Assembly: GCA_943912855.1 (NCBI GenBank)
Contig: CALTVC010000001.1
Coordinates: 310,001 to 374,000, forward strand
Reading direction: 5' to 3'
DNA: 64,000 nucleotides
Origin: an uncultured Flavobacterium sp.
Lineage (GTDB): Bacteria; Bacteroidota; Bacteroidia; Flavobacteriales; Flavobacteriaceae
Numbering within the stretch: position 1 is the first letter of the stretch; every line of letters begins with the position of its first letter. Made by a program: the position numbers and the translations under genes. Under the pieces are notes generated by a model, which saw only the letters and a list, made by a program, of their open reading frames with translations, made no database searches and was not told the DNA's origin. Below, piece by piece: positions 8,809 to 17,213 of this stretch.

Positions 8809-9275
8809 AGTTGTATCTGTCGCTCTATTTGCTGGTCTAATGATATAAACGTTTCGGTACGGCTTACACCCGGTATGGGCTGTATGCGATTGTTAAGCAA
8901 TTGCATGAGGTGTTCGTTATCGCGACAGATTATTTTTATAAGAATACTCCAGTTACCGGTGGTATAATGGCATTCCAGCACTTCAGGGATTTTCCTGAGC
9001 TCCTTAACGGCTTCAGAATTGCTCGAAGCCTTATCAAGATAAATACCCACAAAAGCCATGGTACTGTACCCAAGCACTTTGTTACTTACCGTAAACTTAG
9101 ACCCGCTTATAACTCCAGACTGTTCCAACTTACGAAGTCGCTGGTGTATGGCAGCCCCTGATATGCCTATTTTATTGGCAATTTGAAGTATGGGCTTACG
9201 GGCGTCTTCCATGAGGTCGCGTAATATTTCCTTATCAATCCCGTCTATTTCTATGTTTGCCTGGTTTATTTTCAT
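8805..9275 (-). CDS. Lrp/AsnC family transcriptional regulator
   Basis: A 156-residue regulator when started at the ATG at 9275 (MKINQANIEIDGIDKEIL); an upstream in-frame start adds six residues with no support. The N-terminal winged helix-turn-helix spans about 10-65 (GIDKEILRDLMEDARKPI, IGISGAAIHQRLRKLEQSG), followed by the ligand-binding RAM domain (about 75-150). Lrp-type proteins respond to amino acids. The gene lies downstream, on the same strand, of a saccharopine-dehydrogenase-like gene but is separated from it by a terminator. A link to amino-acid metabolism is inference. Confidence 0.92.
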   Translation of the reverse strand: MKINQANIEIDGIDKEILRDLMEDARKPILQIANKIGISGAAIHQRLRKLEQSGVISGSKFTVSNKVLGYSTMAFVGIYLDKASSNSEAVKELRKIPEVLECHYTTGNWSILIKIICRDNEHLMQLLNNRIQPIPGVSRTETFISLDQQIERQIQL

Positions 9276-9340
9276 GGTTATAACATTTACCATAAAAATA
9301 CACTTTTACTTTCAAACAGAAACAGATTTCCCATATCATA

Positions 9341-9374
9341 TTAAAAAACAAAACCTCCCGAATTCAGGAGGTTT
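9341..9374 (-). terminator. terminator after the saccharopine dehydrogenase-like gene
   Basis: Stem AAACCTCC with GGAGGTTT around an eight-base loop; read on the minus strand it is followed by a T-rich tail. It separates the dehydrogenase from the Lrp gene. Confidence 0.8.
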
Positions 9375-9399
9375 ATATTTATAAGTAAACATTTTAAAC

Positions 9400-10770
9400 T
9401 TAGCTTGCTACGTTCATTGGGTTATAGCCCTGGTACGGTACGTGCTTTTCATTGAAAATGATGCCGTAAGTTTCAAGCTCTTTAAGTATGGGTTCGTATA
9501 CCTCCTTAGTTATAGGAAGCTGTACACCAGGTGTATTTATAACGCCATTAAGTATTTTTAGTGCTGCTATTGCCACAGGCAGACCAACCGTTTTCGCCAT
9601 AGCGGTATAGGTTTGGTCTTCGCCAATGCACACCATGGTACTGTCTATCTGTTCTGTACGACCGTTTAGCTCATAACCAAATTTATGGTACATCACTATC
9701 ATATCCTTGTCGTTTGGCGAAAGCGTCCATTTGTCGCTAAGTACTTTTTCAAGGATCTGAGCCGGGGTAGCATTACGTAAGCCTATTTTCTTGTTCGGGT
9801 TGAACAGGTCGAGTTCCAGCAGTTTATCCCAAAGAATATCATCCTGGTCTATTTTCAGTATATGACGAAGTTTCAGCTCCACACTATCAGTAGGATGATA
9901 AGGTAAAAACGAGTTCGTAAACTCACGGTAGCTCATGGTTTCGCTATTCTCTATAGTGTAGGTATCGTCCGTCATACCAAGGGTAACAAAGATGTTCCAC
10001 GCACGCGAGAAGCCTACACGGCGCAGCGTGCCACGATACAGGGTAAGCACATCATCCAGCCCATATACGCTACGGTACTTAAGCGAATCGCGGTTAGCAT
10101 ATCCTTCAAAGCGCCCGAAGCCCTCTACCTCCATAAACTCGGTACGACGAAACAGCTTGTTATACGGAATGTATTTATAGTTGCCCTCCTGTATAAACTT
10201 GGCTGCTCCCCCCTGCCCTGCAAGTACCACATTGCGCGGATTCCAGGTAAACTTATAGTTCCACAGGTTGTTATCGCTTTCAGGAGCTACAAGCCCACCG
10301 CAAAACGATTCAAACAGTACCATTTTCCCGCCTTTTTCACGAATTTCATCAAGCACCTTCATGGCACTCATGTGGTCTATGCCAGGATCCAGTCCGCATT
10401 CGTTCATAAATACCAGCCCGGCGTTACGTACTTTTTCCTCGAGCTCTGCCATGGCAGGGCTTATGTACGATGCCGTAACCATGTGCTTCTTGTAGGTAAT
10501 GCAATCTTTAGCCACCTCGTAGTGCAGATGCGCAGGCAACATGCTTATTACAATGTCGGCTTTGGCAATTTCCGTCTGCCTTTGGGTTTCATTAAAAATA
10601 TCAAAAGCCAGCGGAGTGGCGTTGGGGTGGTTTTTGGTCTTTTGGCGGGCAAGCTCTTCTGAAAGGTCGCCTATGGTAAGGTGCAGATTTTCAGTAGCCG
10701 ATTTCTCCAATAGATAATCTATCAGGTACGTCGCAGAGCGTCCGGCGCCAATAATGAGTATGTTTCGCAT
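9400..10770 (-). CDS. saccharopine dehydrogenase family protein
   Basis: A 456-residue NAD(P)-dependent enzyme with an N-terminal Rossmann motif (MRNILIIGAGRSATYLIDYL) and the saccharopine dehydrogenase C-terminal domain (about 130-440, with NECGLDPGIDHMSAM and ESFCGGLVAPESDNN). The family includes lysine-pathway saccharopine dehydrogenases and relatives acting on other amino-acid adducts, so the substrate cannot be fixed from sequence. A nearby Lrp/AsnC regulator fits an amino-acid role. Start ATG at 10770; the upstream gap is shared with a divergent DUF423 gene. A near-consensus -7 box, TACTTTCG, lies about 25 bases upstream. Confidence 0.88.
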   Translation of the reverse strand: MRNILIIGAGRSATYLIDYLLEKSATENLHLTIGDLSEELARQKTKNHPNATPLAFDIFNETQRQTEIAKADIVISMLPAHLHYEVAKDCITYKKHMVTASYISPAMAELEEKVRNAGLVFMNECGLDPGIDHMSAMKVLDEIREKGGKMVLFESFCGGLVAPESDNNLWNYKFTWNPRNVVLAGQGGAAKFIQEGNYKYIPYNKLFRRTEFMEVEGFGRFEGYANRDSLKYRSVYGLDDVLTLYRGTLRRVGFSRAWNIFVTLGMTDDTYTIENSETMSYREFTNSFLPYHPTDSVELKLRHILKIDQDDILWDKLLELDLFNPNKKIGLRNATPAQILEKVLSDKWTLSPNDKDMIVMYHKFGYELNGRTEQIDSTMVCIGEDQTYTAMAKTVGLPVAIAALKILNGVINTPGVQLPITKEVYEPILKELETYGIIFNEKHVPYQGYNPMNVAS

Positions 10771-10886
10771 CTTTGTCGTTTGTTGTTTTGTAACACGAAA
10801 GTACTAAAATGTTAGATATTATAATCAGGTTTTGTATTGCTAAATGTTGATTGGGTGTTACCTTTACGTGCAAAAATTTATTAAAA

Positions 10887-11270
10887 ATGGACAAAAAGAT
10901 ACTGGCAACTGCCGCTTTTTTAGGAATGACCGGAATACTTCTTGGTGCTTTTGGCGCCCATGGACTTAAAAAAATCGTAGAACCCGATGCTGTTGCCTCA
11001 TTTGAAAACGGGGTAAGGTATCAAATTTACCATGCACTGTTCTTACTTTTCGTAGGCACAACCACTTTTTTATCTGAATCGGCTAAAAAACAGATTTTTA
11101 CATTAGTGGTAATTGGAGTAGCATTTTTTTCCGTTTCCATCTATTTTCTAGCCTTAAGAAAGTACATTTCTTTCGACATTAAGAAATTTGGCATCATTAC
11201 TCCCATTGGAGGATTATTACTAATTGGGGCATGGGGCATCTTATTTTTAAACATAATTAAACGAAAATAG
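10887..11270 (+). CDS. DUF423 family membrane protein
   Basis: A 127-residue protein with four predicted membrane helices. The family signature is at the N-terminus (LLGAFGAHGLKKIV, about 16-29), followed by ENGVRYQIYHALFLLFVG. The start at 10887 (MDKKILATAAFLGM) is preferred over an in-frame start 36 bases upstream, because it puts the first helix at the N-terminus as in the family. Function unknown in all organisms; often called YgdD-like. Confidence 0.88.
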   Translation: MDKKILATAAFLGMTGILLGAFGAHGLKKIVEPDAVASFENGVRYQIYHALFLLFVGTTTFLSESAKKQIFTLVVIGVAFFSVSIYFLALRKYISFDIKKFGIITPIGGLLLIGAWGILFLNIIKRK

Positions 11271-11312
11271 CCTTTCGCTTATAATTTTTTATCCATAGAT
11301 TGAAAAATTGGT

Positions 11313-11320
11313 TATCTTTG
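11313..11320 (+). promoter_or_regulatory. putative pckA promoter, -7 box TATCTTTG
   Basis: Perfect TAnnTTTG match, 33 bases before the pckA ATG. It lies inside a longer in-frame extension starting with TTG at 11300, which argues for the ATG at 11354 as the true start. Confidence 0.6.
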
Positions 11321-11353
11321 GGCATTGTTACAACCCAAACATTAACCCAAACT

Positions 11354-12955
11354 ATGGATAACTACGGCCTTTTTACGAAAACGATTGCGTTAGAATCCTT
11401 AGGGATTACAGGCGCTTCAGTGAAGTACCAGTTGTCTGCGGACGAACTTCATGACCTAACAATTGAAAGAAGGCAGGGCGTTGAAACCAGCACAGGAGCC
11501 CTGGCCATTAACACCGGAACCTTTACAGGTCGGTCTCCTGAAGACCGATTTATTGTAAAAGACGCCATTACCGAAAATAAGGTATGGTGGGGAAAAGTAA
11601 ACATTCCTTTTGATACTGAAAAATTTGATGCCCTTTATAATAAAGTCACCAAATACCTTTCAGGGAAAGAAGTGTTTGTTAGAGACGCTTACGTATGCGC
11701 CGATGAAAATTACAGGATGAACATAAGGGCGGTTAACGAGCTACCGTCTGGCAACTTGTTTTGTTACAACATGTTCTTACGACCTGATGCTGAAGAACTT
11801 GACGACTTTAGCCCGGAATGGCACGTAATTTCAGCACCGGGGTTTCAGGCCGATCCTGAGACCGATGGCACAAGAGGCCCGAACTTTGCAATACTGAATT
11901 TCACCCGAAAAATAGCTCTTGTAGGTGGAACCGGTTATACCGGCGAAATGAAAAAAGGTATTTTTTCTGCGCTTAACTTCATACTTCCGGTAGATAAAGA
12001 TACCTTCCCTATGCACTGCAGTGCTAACGTGGGAGAAGATGGCGATACAGCTATTTTCTTTGGATTATCGGGCACAGGCAAGACTACACTTTCTGCCGAT
12101 CCTGACCGTAAGCTCATAGGCGACGACGAACACGGATGGACAAATGAAAACACCGTATTTAATTTTGAAGGTGGCTGTTACGCCAAGGTAATCAATCTGA
12201 CTGAGGAGAACGAACCCGATATTTTTCGTGCCATTAAAAAAGGCGCATTACTGGAAAATGTGGTCTTTAAACCCGGCACTAACGAAGTAGATTACGAAGA
12301 TGTAAGCATTACACCAAATACCCGTGTAAGCTACCCAATTGATTTTATAGACAACATTCAGCCTGGTGCTGTAGGACATAATCCTAAGAATATATTTTTT
12401 CTTAGTGCCGATTCTTTTGGCATACTGCCTCCCATAAGCAGGCTTACACCAAGCCAGGCGGCGTATTGGTTTATATCTGGCTATACCGCCAAGGTAGCCG
12501 GAACCGAAGAAGGCGTTAAAGAACCGCAACCGAGTTTCTCGGCATGTTTTGGCGCACCCTTTATGCCACTTCACCCGGCTAAATATGCAGAGATGCTTAT
12601 TGACAAGATGAAAGAAGCAGGCGTACACGTATGGCTTATAAACACCGGGTGGACAGGCGGCCCTTACGGCACCGGAAGCCGCATGAAATTACGCTATACC
12701 CGCTCTATGATTACTGCAGCGTTACAAGGCGCGTTTAACGATGTGGAGTTTACCAAAGAGCCATTCTTCGGGCTTGCAGTACCGCAAAGCTGCCCTAATG
12801 TACCTACAGAGGTGCTAAACCCAAGGGAAACATGGGAAGACAAGCAGGCGTATGATGAAAAAGCCCAGGAGCTTGCCTCAAGTTTCAGGAAAAATTTTAC
12901 TAAATTTGAAGAATTCTCAAGCTACGAAATTACTGCCGGCGGTCCGCTGGCATAA
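11354..12955 (+). CDS. pckA: phosphoenolpyruvate carboxykinase (ATP)
   Basis: A 533-residue cytosolic gluconeogenic enzyme converting oxaloacetate and ATP to phosphoenolpyruvate, ADP and carbon dioxide. Visible motifs include the phosphate-binding loop GLSGTGKTTLSADP with its preceding CSANVGEDGD metal and substrate region, TGRSPEDRF for substrate binding, and NTGWTGGPYGTGSRMKL near the C-terminus. The chosen ATG (MDNYGLFTKTIAL) gives the normal family length. It is monocistronic, with its own -7 box and terminator. Confidence 0.97.
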   Translation: MDNYGLFTKTIALESLGITGASVKYQLSADELHDLTIERRQGVETSTGALAINTGTFTGRSPEDRFIVKDAITENKVWWGKVNIPFDTEKFDALYNKVTKYLSGKEVFVRDAYVCADENYRMNIRAVNELPSGNLFCYNMFLRPDAEELDDFSPEWHVISAPGFQADPETDGTRGPNFAILNFTRKIALVGGTGYTGEMKKGIFSALNFILPVDKDTFPMHCSANVGEDGDTAIFFGLSGTGKTTLSADPDRKLIGDDEHGWTNENTVFNFEGGCYAKVINLTEENEPDIFRAIKKGALLENVVFKPGTNEVDYEDVSITPNTRVSYPIDFIDNIQPGAVGHNPKNIFFLSADSFGILPPISRLTPSQAAYWFISGYTAKVAGTEEGVKEPQPSFSACFGAPFMPLHPAKYAEMLIDKMKEAGVHVWLINTGWTGGPYGTGSRMKLRYTRSMITAALQGAFNDVEFTKEPFFGLAVPQSCPNVPTEVLNPRETWEDKQAYDEKAQELASSFRKNFTKFEEFSSYEITAGGPLA

Positions 12956-12988
12956 TTGTGGATTTTAGAATAGATGTTTTTGGAAAGG

Positions 12989-13017
12989 GCTGCCCGGGGA
13001 CGGGCAGCTATTTTTTT
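12989..13017 (+). terminator. rho-independent terminator after pckA
   Basis: Perfect 8-bp GC-rich stem GCTGCCCG / CGGGCAGC, GGGA loop, then TATTTTTTT. Confidence 0.9.
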
Positions 13018-13043
13018 ACACCCTTATAAACACAATTACCACC

Positions 13044-13070
13044 ATAAAAAAATCCCGCCGAAGCGGGATT
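13044..13070 (-). terminator. rho-independent terminator after hemD
   Basis: Perfect stem AATCCCGC / GCGGGATT with a CGAA loop; the minus-strand transcript ends in a T run (A run at 13046-13052 on plus). Confidence 0.88.
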
Positions 13071-13090
13071 CTGTTTATAATGTAATCGTA

Positions 13091-13840
13091 TTATTTAGCC
13101 TTATTAGCCTCTACGATATATTTTTCAAGCGCCATGGTCATGCTCGGTGTTCCCGGAGCAGGAGCCATAATATCTACACGAAGACCGTGGTCTATAGCTT
13201 CTTTTTGGGTAGTCGTACCAAATACCGCTATACGCGTATTGTTCTGCTGGAAATCAGGGAAGTTTTTAAACAACGATTTAATTCCTGTAGGACTAAAGAA
13301 AGCAAGCACATCGTAGTACACATCTTTCAGATCGGTAAGATCGCTCATCATGGTACGGTAAAACGTACCCGGAGTCCAGTCTACTTTAAGGTTGTTCATT
13401 ACCTGAGGAACGTCGTCATTAAGCTGTTCAGATGCAGGAAGCAGAAACTTCTCATCTTTGTATTTCTTAATCAGCGGAGCCATATCTGCAAAGTCTTTCT
13501 GACCCACATATATTTTCCTTTTGCGGTACACCACATACTTTTGCAGGTAAAAGGCTATTGCTTCACTCTGGCAGAAGTATTTAAGAGTTTCAGGTACTTT
13601 ATAGCGCATTTCTTCAGCCACACGGAAAAAGTGGTCTACAGAGTTTTTGCTGGTCAGTATAATGGCGGTATAGTTGTTCAGGTCTATTTTTTGCGCCCTT
13701 ACATCTTTGGCGGTAACACCCTCCACATGAATAAACGGCCTGAAATCTACTTTTACCTTCAGTTTGTTCTGAATTTCGAAGTACGGTGAATTTTCTACTT
13801 TAGGCTCCGGTTGCGAAACCAAAATTGTTTTCACTTTCAT
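13091..13840 (-). CDS. hemD: uroporphyrinogen-III synthase
   Basis: A 249-residue HemD-type protein that closes and inverts ring D of hydroxymethylbilane in haem biosynthesis. The family is weakly conserved, but the two-lobe pattern is clear: KTILVSQPEP at the N-terminus, NYTAIILTSKNSVDHFF at about 55-71, an inter-lobe linker, then DVLAFFSPTGIKSLFKNFP at about 178-197 and IAVFGTTTQKEAIDHGL. It lies 15 bases downstream of the DUF4271 gene, an arrangement common in Flavobacteriia, so the two are probably co-transcribed. A terminator follows. Confidence 0.88.
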   Translation of the reverse strand: MKVKTILVSQPEPKVENSPYFEIQNKLKVKVDFRPFIHVEGVTAKDVRAQKIDLNNYTAIILTSKNSVDHFFRVAEEMRYKVPETLKYFCQSEAIAFYLQKYVVYRKRKIYVGQKDFADMAPLIKKYKDEKFLLPASEQLNDDVPQVMNNLKVDWTPGTFYRTMMSDLTDLKDVYYDVLAFFSPTGIKSLFKNFPDFQQNNTRIAVFGTTTQKEAIDHGLRVDIMAPAPGTPSMTMALEKYIVEANKAK

Positions 13841-13855
13841 AAATATAGTTGTTAA

Positions 13856-14518
13856 CTAACGATTGGCAAACCAATAATATAAGAAGAAATAGGGTGCTAT
13901 TTCAAGAGCGCAAAGATACAAAATAAAATAAAACAATTTACCGAGTATCAAGTTTTGATAAATCCTCAATGAAATGAGGTAAGACAGCACACTTGCTGCC
14001 ACAATTACGCCTAAAATTATATAAAGCACTAATGCCTTAGGGGCAAGGTTGTAAAACAACACTACATTTACCGGCAACAACAGCATACCTATGTAGGCAC
14101 GATAGGTTACTTTATGCAGGTTAAACTGCTCACTGAAATCTTCAATATTAAAAGCTGTACCTATGATTTTTTCCACGAGGAACTTCCCCAATATAAAGGT
14201 GGTTATTACCGTAAACAATTGTATAAAACTCAGGAATCCCCCATCGGAATACCCAAAGTACAGCAAAATGTAGCGAAGTAAAAAAGAATAGGAGATAACC
14301 TGTATGGTGAAGAGTGATATGGTAAACCAGCTCTGTAGGTTACTACTGTCCTTGTATATTTTTATATACTTATCTGACCACGCAAGCTTGGTAAACTCAG
14401 TAAACCTTACCTCAAATGCGGCACGGTTTACAGCAATGAGCGCAAAACAAAACACAAACAAAATCGTAGCCCAGTCGTGGGCTCCGGTTATGCGTTCGTG
14501 CAGTGTAAAGTTATCCAT
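13856..14518 (-). CDS. DUF4271 family membrane protein
   Basis: A 220-residue integral membrane protein when started at the ATG at 14518 (MDNFTLHERITGAHDWATIL). About six hydrophobic helices are visible, along with the family features HDWATILFVFCFALIAVNR near the N-terminus and YFILYLCALEIAPYFFLYYW at the C-terminus. Function unknown. A longer frame start at 14563 is rejected because the promoter box TACTTTTG lies inside it. Upstream of hemD in the same direction; divergent from the glycosyltransferase operon. Confidence 0.88.
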   Translation of the reverse strand: MDNFTLHERITGAHDWATILFVFCFALIAVNRAAFEVRFTEFTKLAWSDKYIKIYKDSSNLQSWFTISLFTIQVISYSFLLRYILLYFGYSDGGFLSFIQLFTVITTFILGKFLVEKIIGTAFNIEDFSEQFNLHKVTYRAYIGMLLLPVNVVLFYNLAPKALVLYIILGVIVAASVLSYLISLRIYQNLILGKLFYFILYLCALEIAPYFFLYYWFANR

Positions 14519-14522
14519 GGTG

Positions 14523-14530
14523 CAAAAGTA
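14523..14530 (-). promoter_or_regulatory. -7 box TACTTTTG for DUF4271-hemD, predicted leaderless
   Basis: Perfect TAnnTTTG on the minus strand with only four bases (CACC) between the box and the ATG, so the transcript should begin at or within a few bases of the start codon. Confidence 0.6.
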
Positions 14531-14594
14531 GTACTTTTTGTTATCTGCTTCGTTAATTATCATTTAATTGTTTTTTACGCTTAGATAAATAAAC

Positions 14595-14602
14595 TACTTT
14601 TG
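14595..14602 (+). promoter_or_regulatory. -7 box TACTTTTG for the glycosyltransferase-pyrC operon
   Basis: Perfect TAnnTTTG on the plus strand, 21 bases before the ATG at 14624. It lies back to back with the minus-strand box at 14523-14530. Confidence 0.6.
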
Positions 14603-14623
14603 CACAAAATTGTCTGCGGTTAC

Positions 14624-15343
14624 ATGAACGACGGAATTGTAATAATCCCTACGTATAACGAAATTGAGAACATAGAAGCTATTGTAAGAGCGGTGTTTGC
14701 CTTACCCATAGCATTTGATGTGCTTGTAGTAGACGACAATTCTCCAGACCATACCGCAGATAAAGTACGCGAGCTACAGACCGAATACCCTAACCTTCAC
14801 CTTGAGGTAAGACAGGGAAAATCAGGACTGGGAACAGCCTACGTACATGGCTTTAAATGGGCTATACTACGAAAGTATGACTACATTTTTGAAATGGACG
14901 CCGACTTTTCGCACAACCCTGCCGATCTTGTAAAACTATACGAAGCATGCCATAAAGGCGCCGACCTTGCCATAGGCTCTCGCTACGTAACAGGTGTAAA
15001 CGTAGTTAACTGGCCATTAAGTCGCGTACTTATGAGCTACTATGCCAGCACCTATGTGCGTGCCGTTACCGGAATGACCATCCGCGATGCTACCGCCGGT
15101 TTTATATGCTATAAAAGAAAAGTACTGGAAAGTGTTAACCTGGACCGCATAAAATTCGTAGGTTACGCGTTTCAGATAGAGATGAAATACCGTGCGCATG
15201 CAAACGGGTTTAACATTGTAGAAGTACCCATAATATTTACTGACAGAACTAAAGGTGAAAGCAAAATGAGTTCGGCAATATTTAAAGAGGCCATTTTTGG
15301 CGTTATTAGATTGCGCTGGAAGAAAATGCTGAACCGACTTTAA
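14624..15343 (+). CDS. polyprenol monophosphomannose synthase-like glycosyltransferase (GT2)
   Basis: A 239-residue family 2 glycosyltransferase of the dolichol/polyprenol phosphate mannose synthase type. It shows IIPTYNEIENI at the N-terminus, VVDDNSPDHT at about 37-46, a DAD metal-binding motif in FEMDADFSHNP near 95-105, and the conserved TAGFICYKRKVLE and KGESKMS segments. No C-terminal membrane domain is present, so it is probably membrane-associated from the cytosol. The likely reaction is transfer of a sugar from a nucleotide donor to a polyprenyl phosphate; the sugar is not certain. The start at 14624 (MNDGIVIIPTYNE) is preferred over a TTG-led extension that overlaps the -7 box. First gene of the operon with pyrC. 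Confidence 0.9.
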   Translation: MNDGIVIIPTYNEIENIEAIVRAVFALPIAFDVLVVDDNSPDHTADKVRELQTEYPNLHLEVRQGKSGLGTAYVHGFKWAILRKYDYIFEMDADFSHNPADLVKLYEACHKGADLAIGSRYVTGVNVVNWPLSRVLMSYYASTYVRAVTGMTIRDATAGFICYKRKVLESVNLDRIKFVGYAFQIEMKYRAHANGFNIVEVPIIFTDRTKGESKMSSAIFKEAIFGVIRLRWKKMLNRL

Positions 15344-15352
15344 CAAAACCAA

Positions 15353-16696
15353 ATGAACAGGACACTTATAAAGAATGCCAAAATTGTAAATGAGGGGACA
15401 ATTTTTGAAGGCGACCTGTATATTGAGGACAAGATTATAAAAGAAATTGCCGAAAGCATAAGTCCGAAATCACCAGATGTAAAGATTATAGATGCCGAAG
15501 GCAGCTTTGTAATACCGGGCGCCATAGACGACCAGGTACACTTCCGCGAACCGGGCCTAACCCATAAAGGTAACATAGAAACCGAATCGCGCGCGGCAGT
15601 GGCTGGTGGAGTAACTTCTTTTATAGAACAGCCTAACACCGTACCTAATGCCGTAACCCAGGAGCTACTGGAACAAAAATACCAGCGTGCCTCCGAAACT
15701 TCGTACGCTAACTACTCGTTTATGATGGGTGGTACAAACGACAACCTTGAGGAAGTACTTAAAACCAACCCGCGTAACGTAGCCGGTATAAAACTGTTCT
15801 TAGGTTCTTCTACCGGAAATATGCTGGTAGACGACGAGCAGGTGCTTGAAAAAATATTCAGCAGCACCAAGATGCTTATCGCAGCGCATTGCGAAGATGA
15901 AGCTACCATCAGAGAAAACCTTGCAAAATATAAGGAAGAATACGGCGATGACATTCCTGTAAAATTCCACCCGATAATACGTAGCGCAGAGGCTTGCTAC
16001 ATTTCATCATCACGTGCTATTGCTTTGGCAAAGAAAACAGGCGCAAGACTGCATGTATTCCACCTGTCTACAGCCGTAGAAACTGATTTGTTTACCAACA
16101 AAATCCCATTGGAAGACAAACAGATTACAGCCGAAGTATGCGTTCACCACCTTTGGTTCTCAGACGCAGATTACGCTACTAAAGGTTCGCTCATAAAGTG
16201 GAATCCTGCCGTAAAAACCGCTGAAGACCGTGATGCCCTTTGGAAAGCTTTGTTAGACGACCGTATAGACGTTATAGCTACAGACCACGCGCCACACACG
16301 CTTGAGGAAAAGAAAAACCCTTATACTTCTTCGCCTAGCGGAGGACCGCTGGTACAACACAGTGTAGTAGCTATGTTTGAAGCGTATCATCAAAAGAAAA
16401 TATCGGTAGAGAAAATTGTGGAAAAAATGTGCCACAACCCTGCCAAGATATTCAAGATAGAAAAACGTGGTTTTATCCGAGAGGGTTATTATGCCGACCT
16501 GGTTATCATTAACCCCGGACTACCCTGGAACGTTAAGAAAGAGAACATACTGTACAAGTGTGGCTGGTCGCCGTTTGAAGGCGTTAACTTTAAATCGCGC
16601 ATTACACATACTTTTGTAAACGGTCAGCTCGTTTATAATAACTTTAAGGTAAAAGATGTTCGCTGTGGCGAAAGGCTGTTGTTTAACAGAGAATAA
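15353..16696 (+). CDS. pyrC: dihydroorotase
   Basis: A 447-residue amidohydrolase that cyclises carbamoyl aspartate to dihydroorotate in pyrimidine synthesis. The metal-site segment reads DDQVHFREPG at residues 59-68: His63 and Arg65 are present, but the first histidine of the usual HxHxR is Gln61, which I recall as common in Bacteroidota members. Other features are GIKLFLGSSTGNML (carboxylated-lysine region), AAHCEDE, FHLST and ATDHAPHTLEEK near the C-terminus. It starts nine bases after the glycosyltransferase stop, so co-transcription is likely. Confidence 0.93.
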   Translation: MNRTLIKNAKIVNEGTIFEGDLYIEDKIIKEIAESISPKSPDVKIIDAEGSFVIPGAIDDQVHFREPGLTHKGNIETESRAAVAGGVTSFIEQPNTVPNAVTQELLEQKYQRASETSYANYSFMMGGTNDNLEEVLKTNPRNVAGIKLFLGSSTGNMLVDDEQVLEKIFSSTKMLIAAHCEDEATIRENLAKYKEEYGDDIPVKFHPIIRSAEACYISSSRAIALAKKTGARLHVFHLSTAVETDLFTNKIPLEDKQITAEVCVHHLWFSDADYATKGSLIKWNPAVKTAEDRDALWKALLDDRIDVIATDHAPHTLEEKKNPYTSSPSGGPLVQHSVVAMFEAYHQKKISVEKIVEKMCHNPAKIFKIEKRGFIREGYYADLVIINPGLPWNVKKENILYKCGWSPFEGVNFKSRITHTFVNGQLVYNNFKVKDVRCGERLLFNRE

Positions 16697-16723
16697 CCCG
16701 CTACAGCCCTAATTGTTTGTGGT

Positions 16724-17179
16724 ATGAAAAAAATGTTACTGGCTATAGTAGCCCTTTCTGTACTGAGTTGCAAAAAAGATGTTGCCGAAAAACCGGAACA
16801 CCTTATCAGCGAAAATGAAATGACCGATATAATGTACGACATAGCTTTATTACAAGCCATGAAATCGTATAATACCGTTACGCTTTCAGAAAAGGGTATA
16901 GATTCGCGCACGTACATTTACAAGAAATACAAAATAGACAGTCTTACATTGGCAAAAAACCACGAGTATTATGCCGCCGACCTTGAGAAATACGATGAGA
17001 TAACCAAAAAGGTTACCAGTCGCATAAATGAACTCAAGAAGAAAAACCGTATAAACAATTCGTCAGGTACTCCTGCAACCCCTGCTTCATCTGGACAAAC
17101 TCCCGAGCAGACAGGAAATCAGCAAAATGGAGATGAACAAAACAGGCAACTCCCTCTTAATGAAATTGACAGAAAATAG
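16724..17179 (+). CDS. DUF4296 lipoprotein
   Basis: A 151-residue predicted lipoprotein. The signal MKKMLLAIVALSVLSCKKD ends in a lipobox (SVLSC) with the cysteine at residue 16. The DUF4296 core follows (about 28-110, MTDIMYDIALLQAM, SRTYIYKKYKIDSLTLAKNHEYYAAD), then a low-complexity tail rich in Pro, Gln and Asn. Function unknown. It lies 27 bases after pyrC and is followed by a terminator, so it is probably the last gene of this operon. Confidence 0.88.
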   Translation: MKKMLLAIVALSVLSCKKDVAEKPEHLISENEMTDIMYDIALLQAMKSYNTVTLSEKGIDSRTYIYKKYKIDSLTLAKNHEYYAADLEKYDEITKKVTSRINELKKKNRINNSSGTPATPASSGQTPEQTGNQQNGDEQNRQLPLNEIDRK

Positions 17180-17187
17180 TATATACC

Positions 17188-17213
17188 AAAAACGCCCCAT
17201 TCGGGGCGTTTTT
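17188..17213. terminator. bidirectional terminator between convergent genes
   Basis: Perfect 11-bp stem AAAAACGCCCC / GGGGCGTTTTT with an ATTC loop. It serves the DUF4296 gene on plus and overlaps the stop of the epimerase gene on minus. Confidence 0.9.

Noticed and set aside
12974..13789. 271-codon plus-strand open frame over hemD
   Set aside because: It runs antisense to a recognisable hemD gene, begins inside the pckA terminator region and has an arginine/histidine-rich composition typical of a shadow frame.
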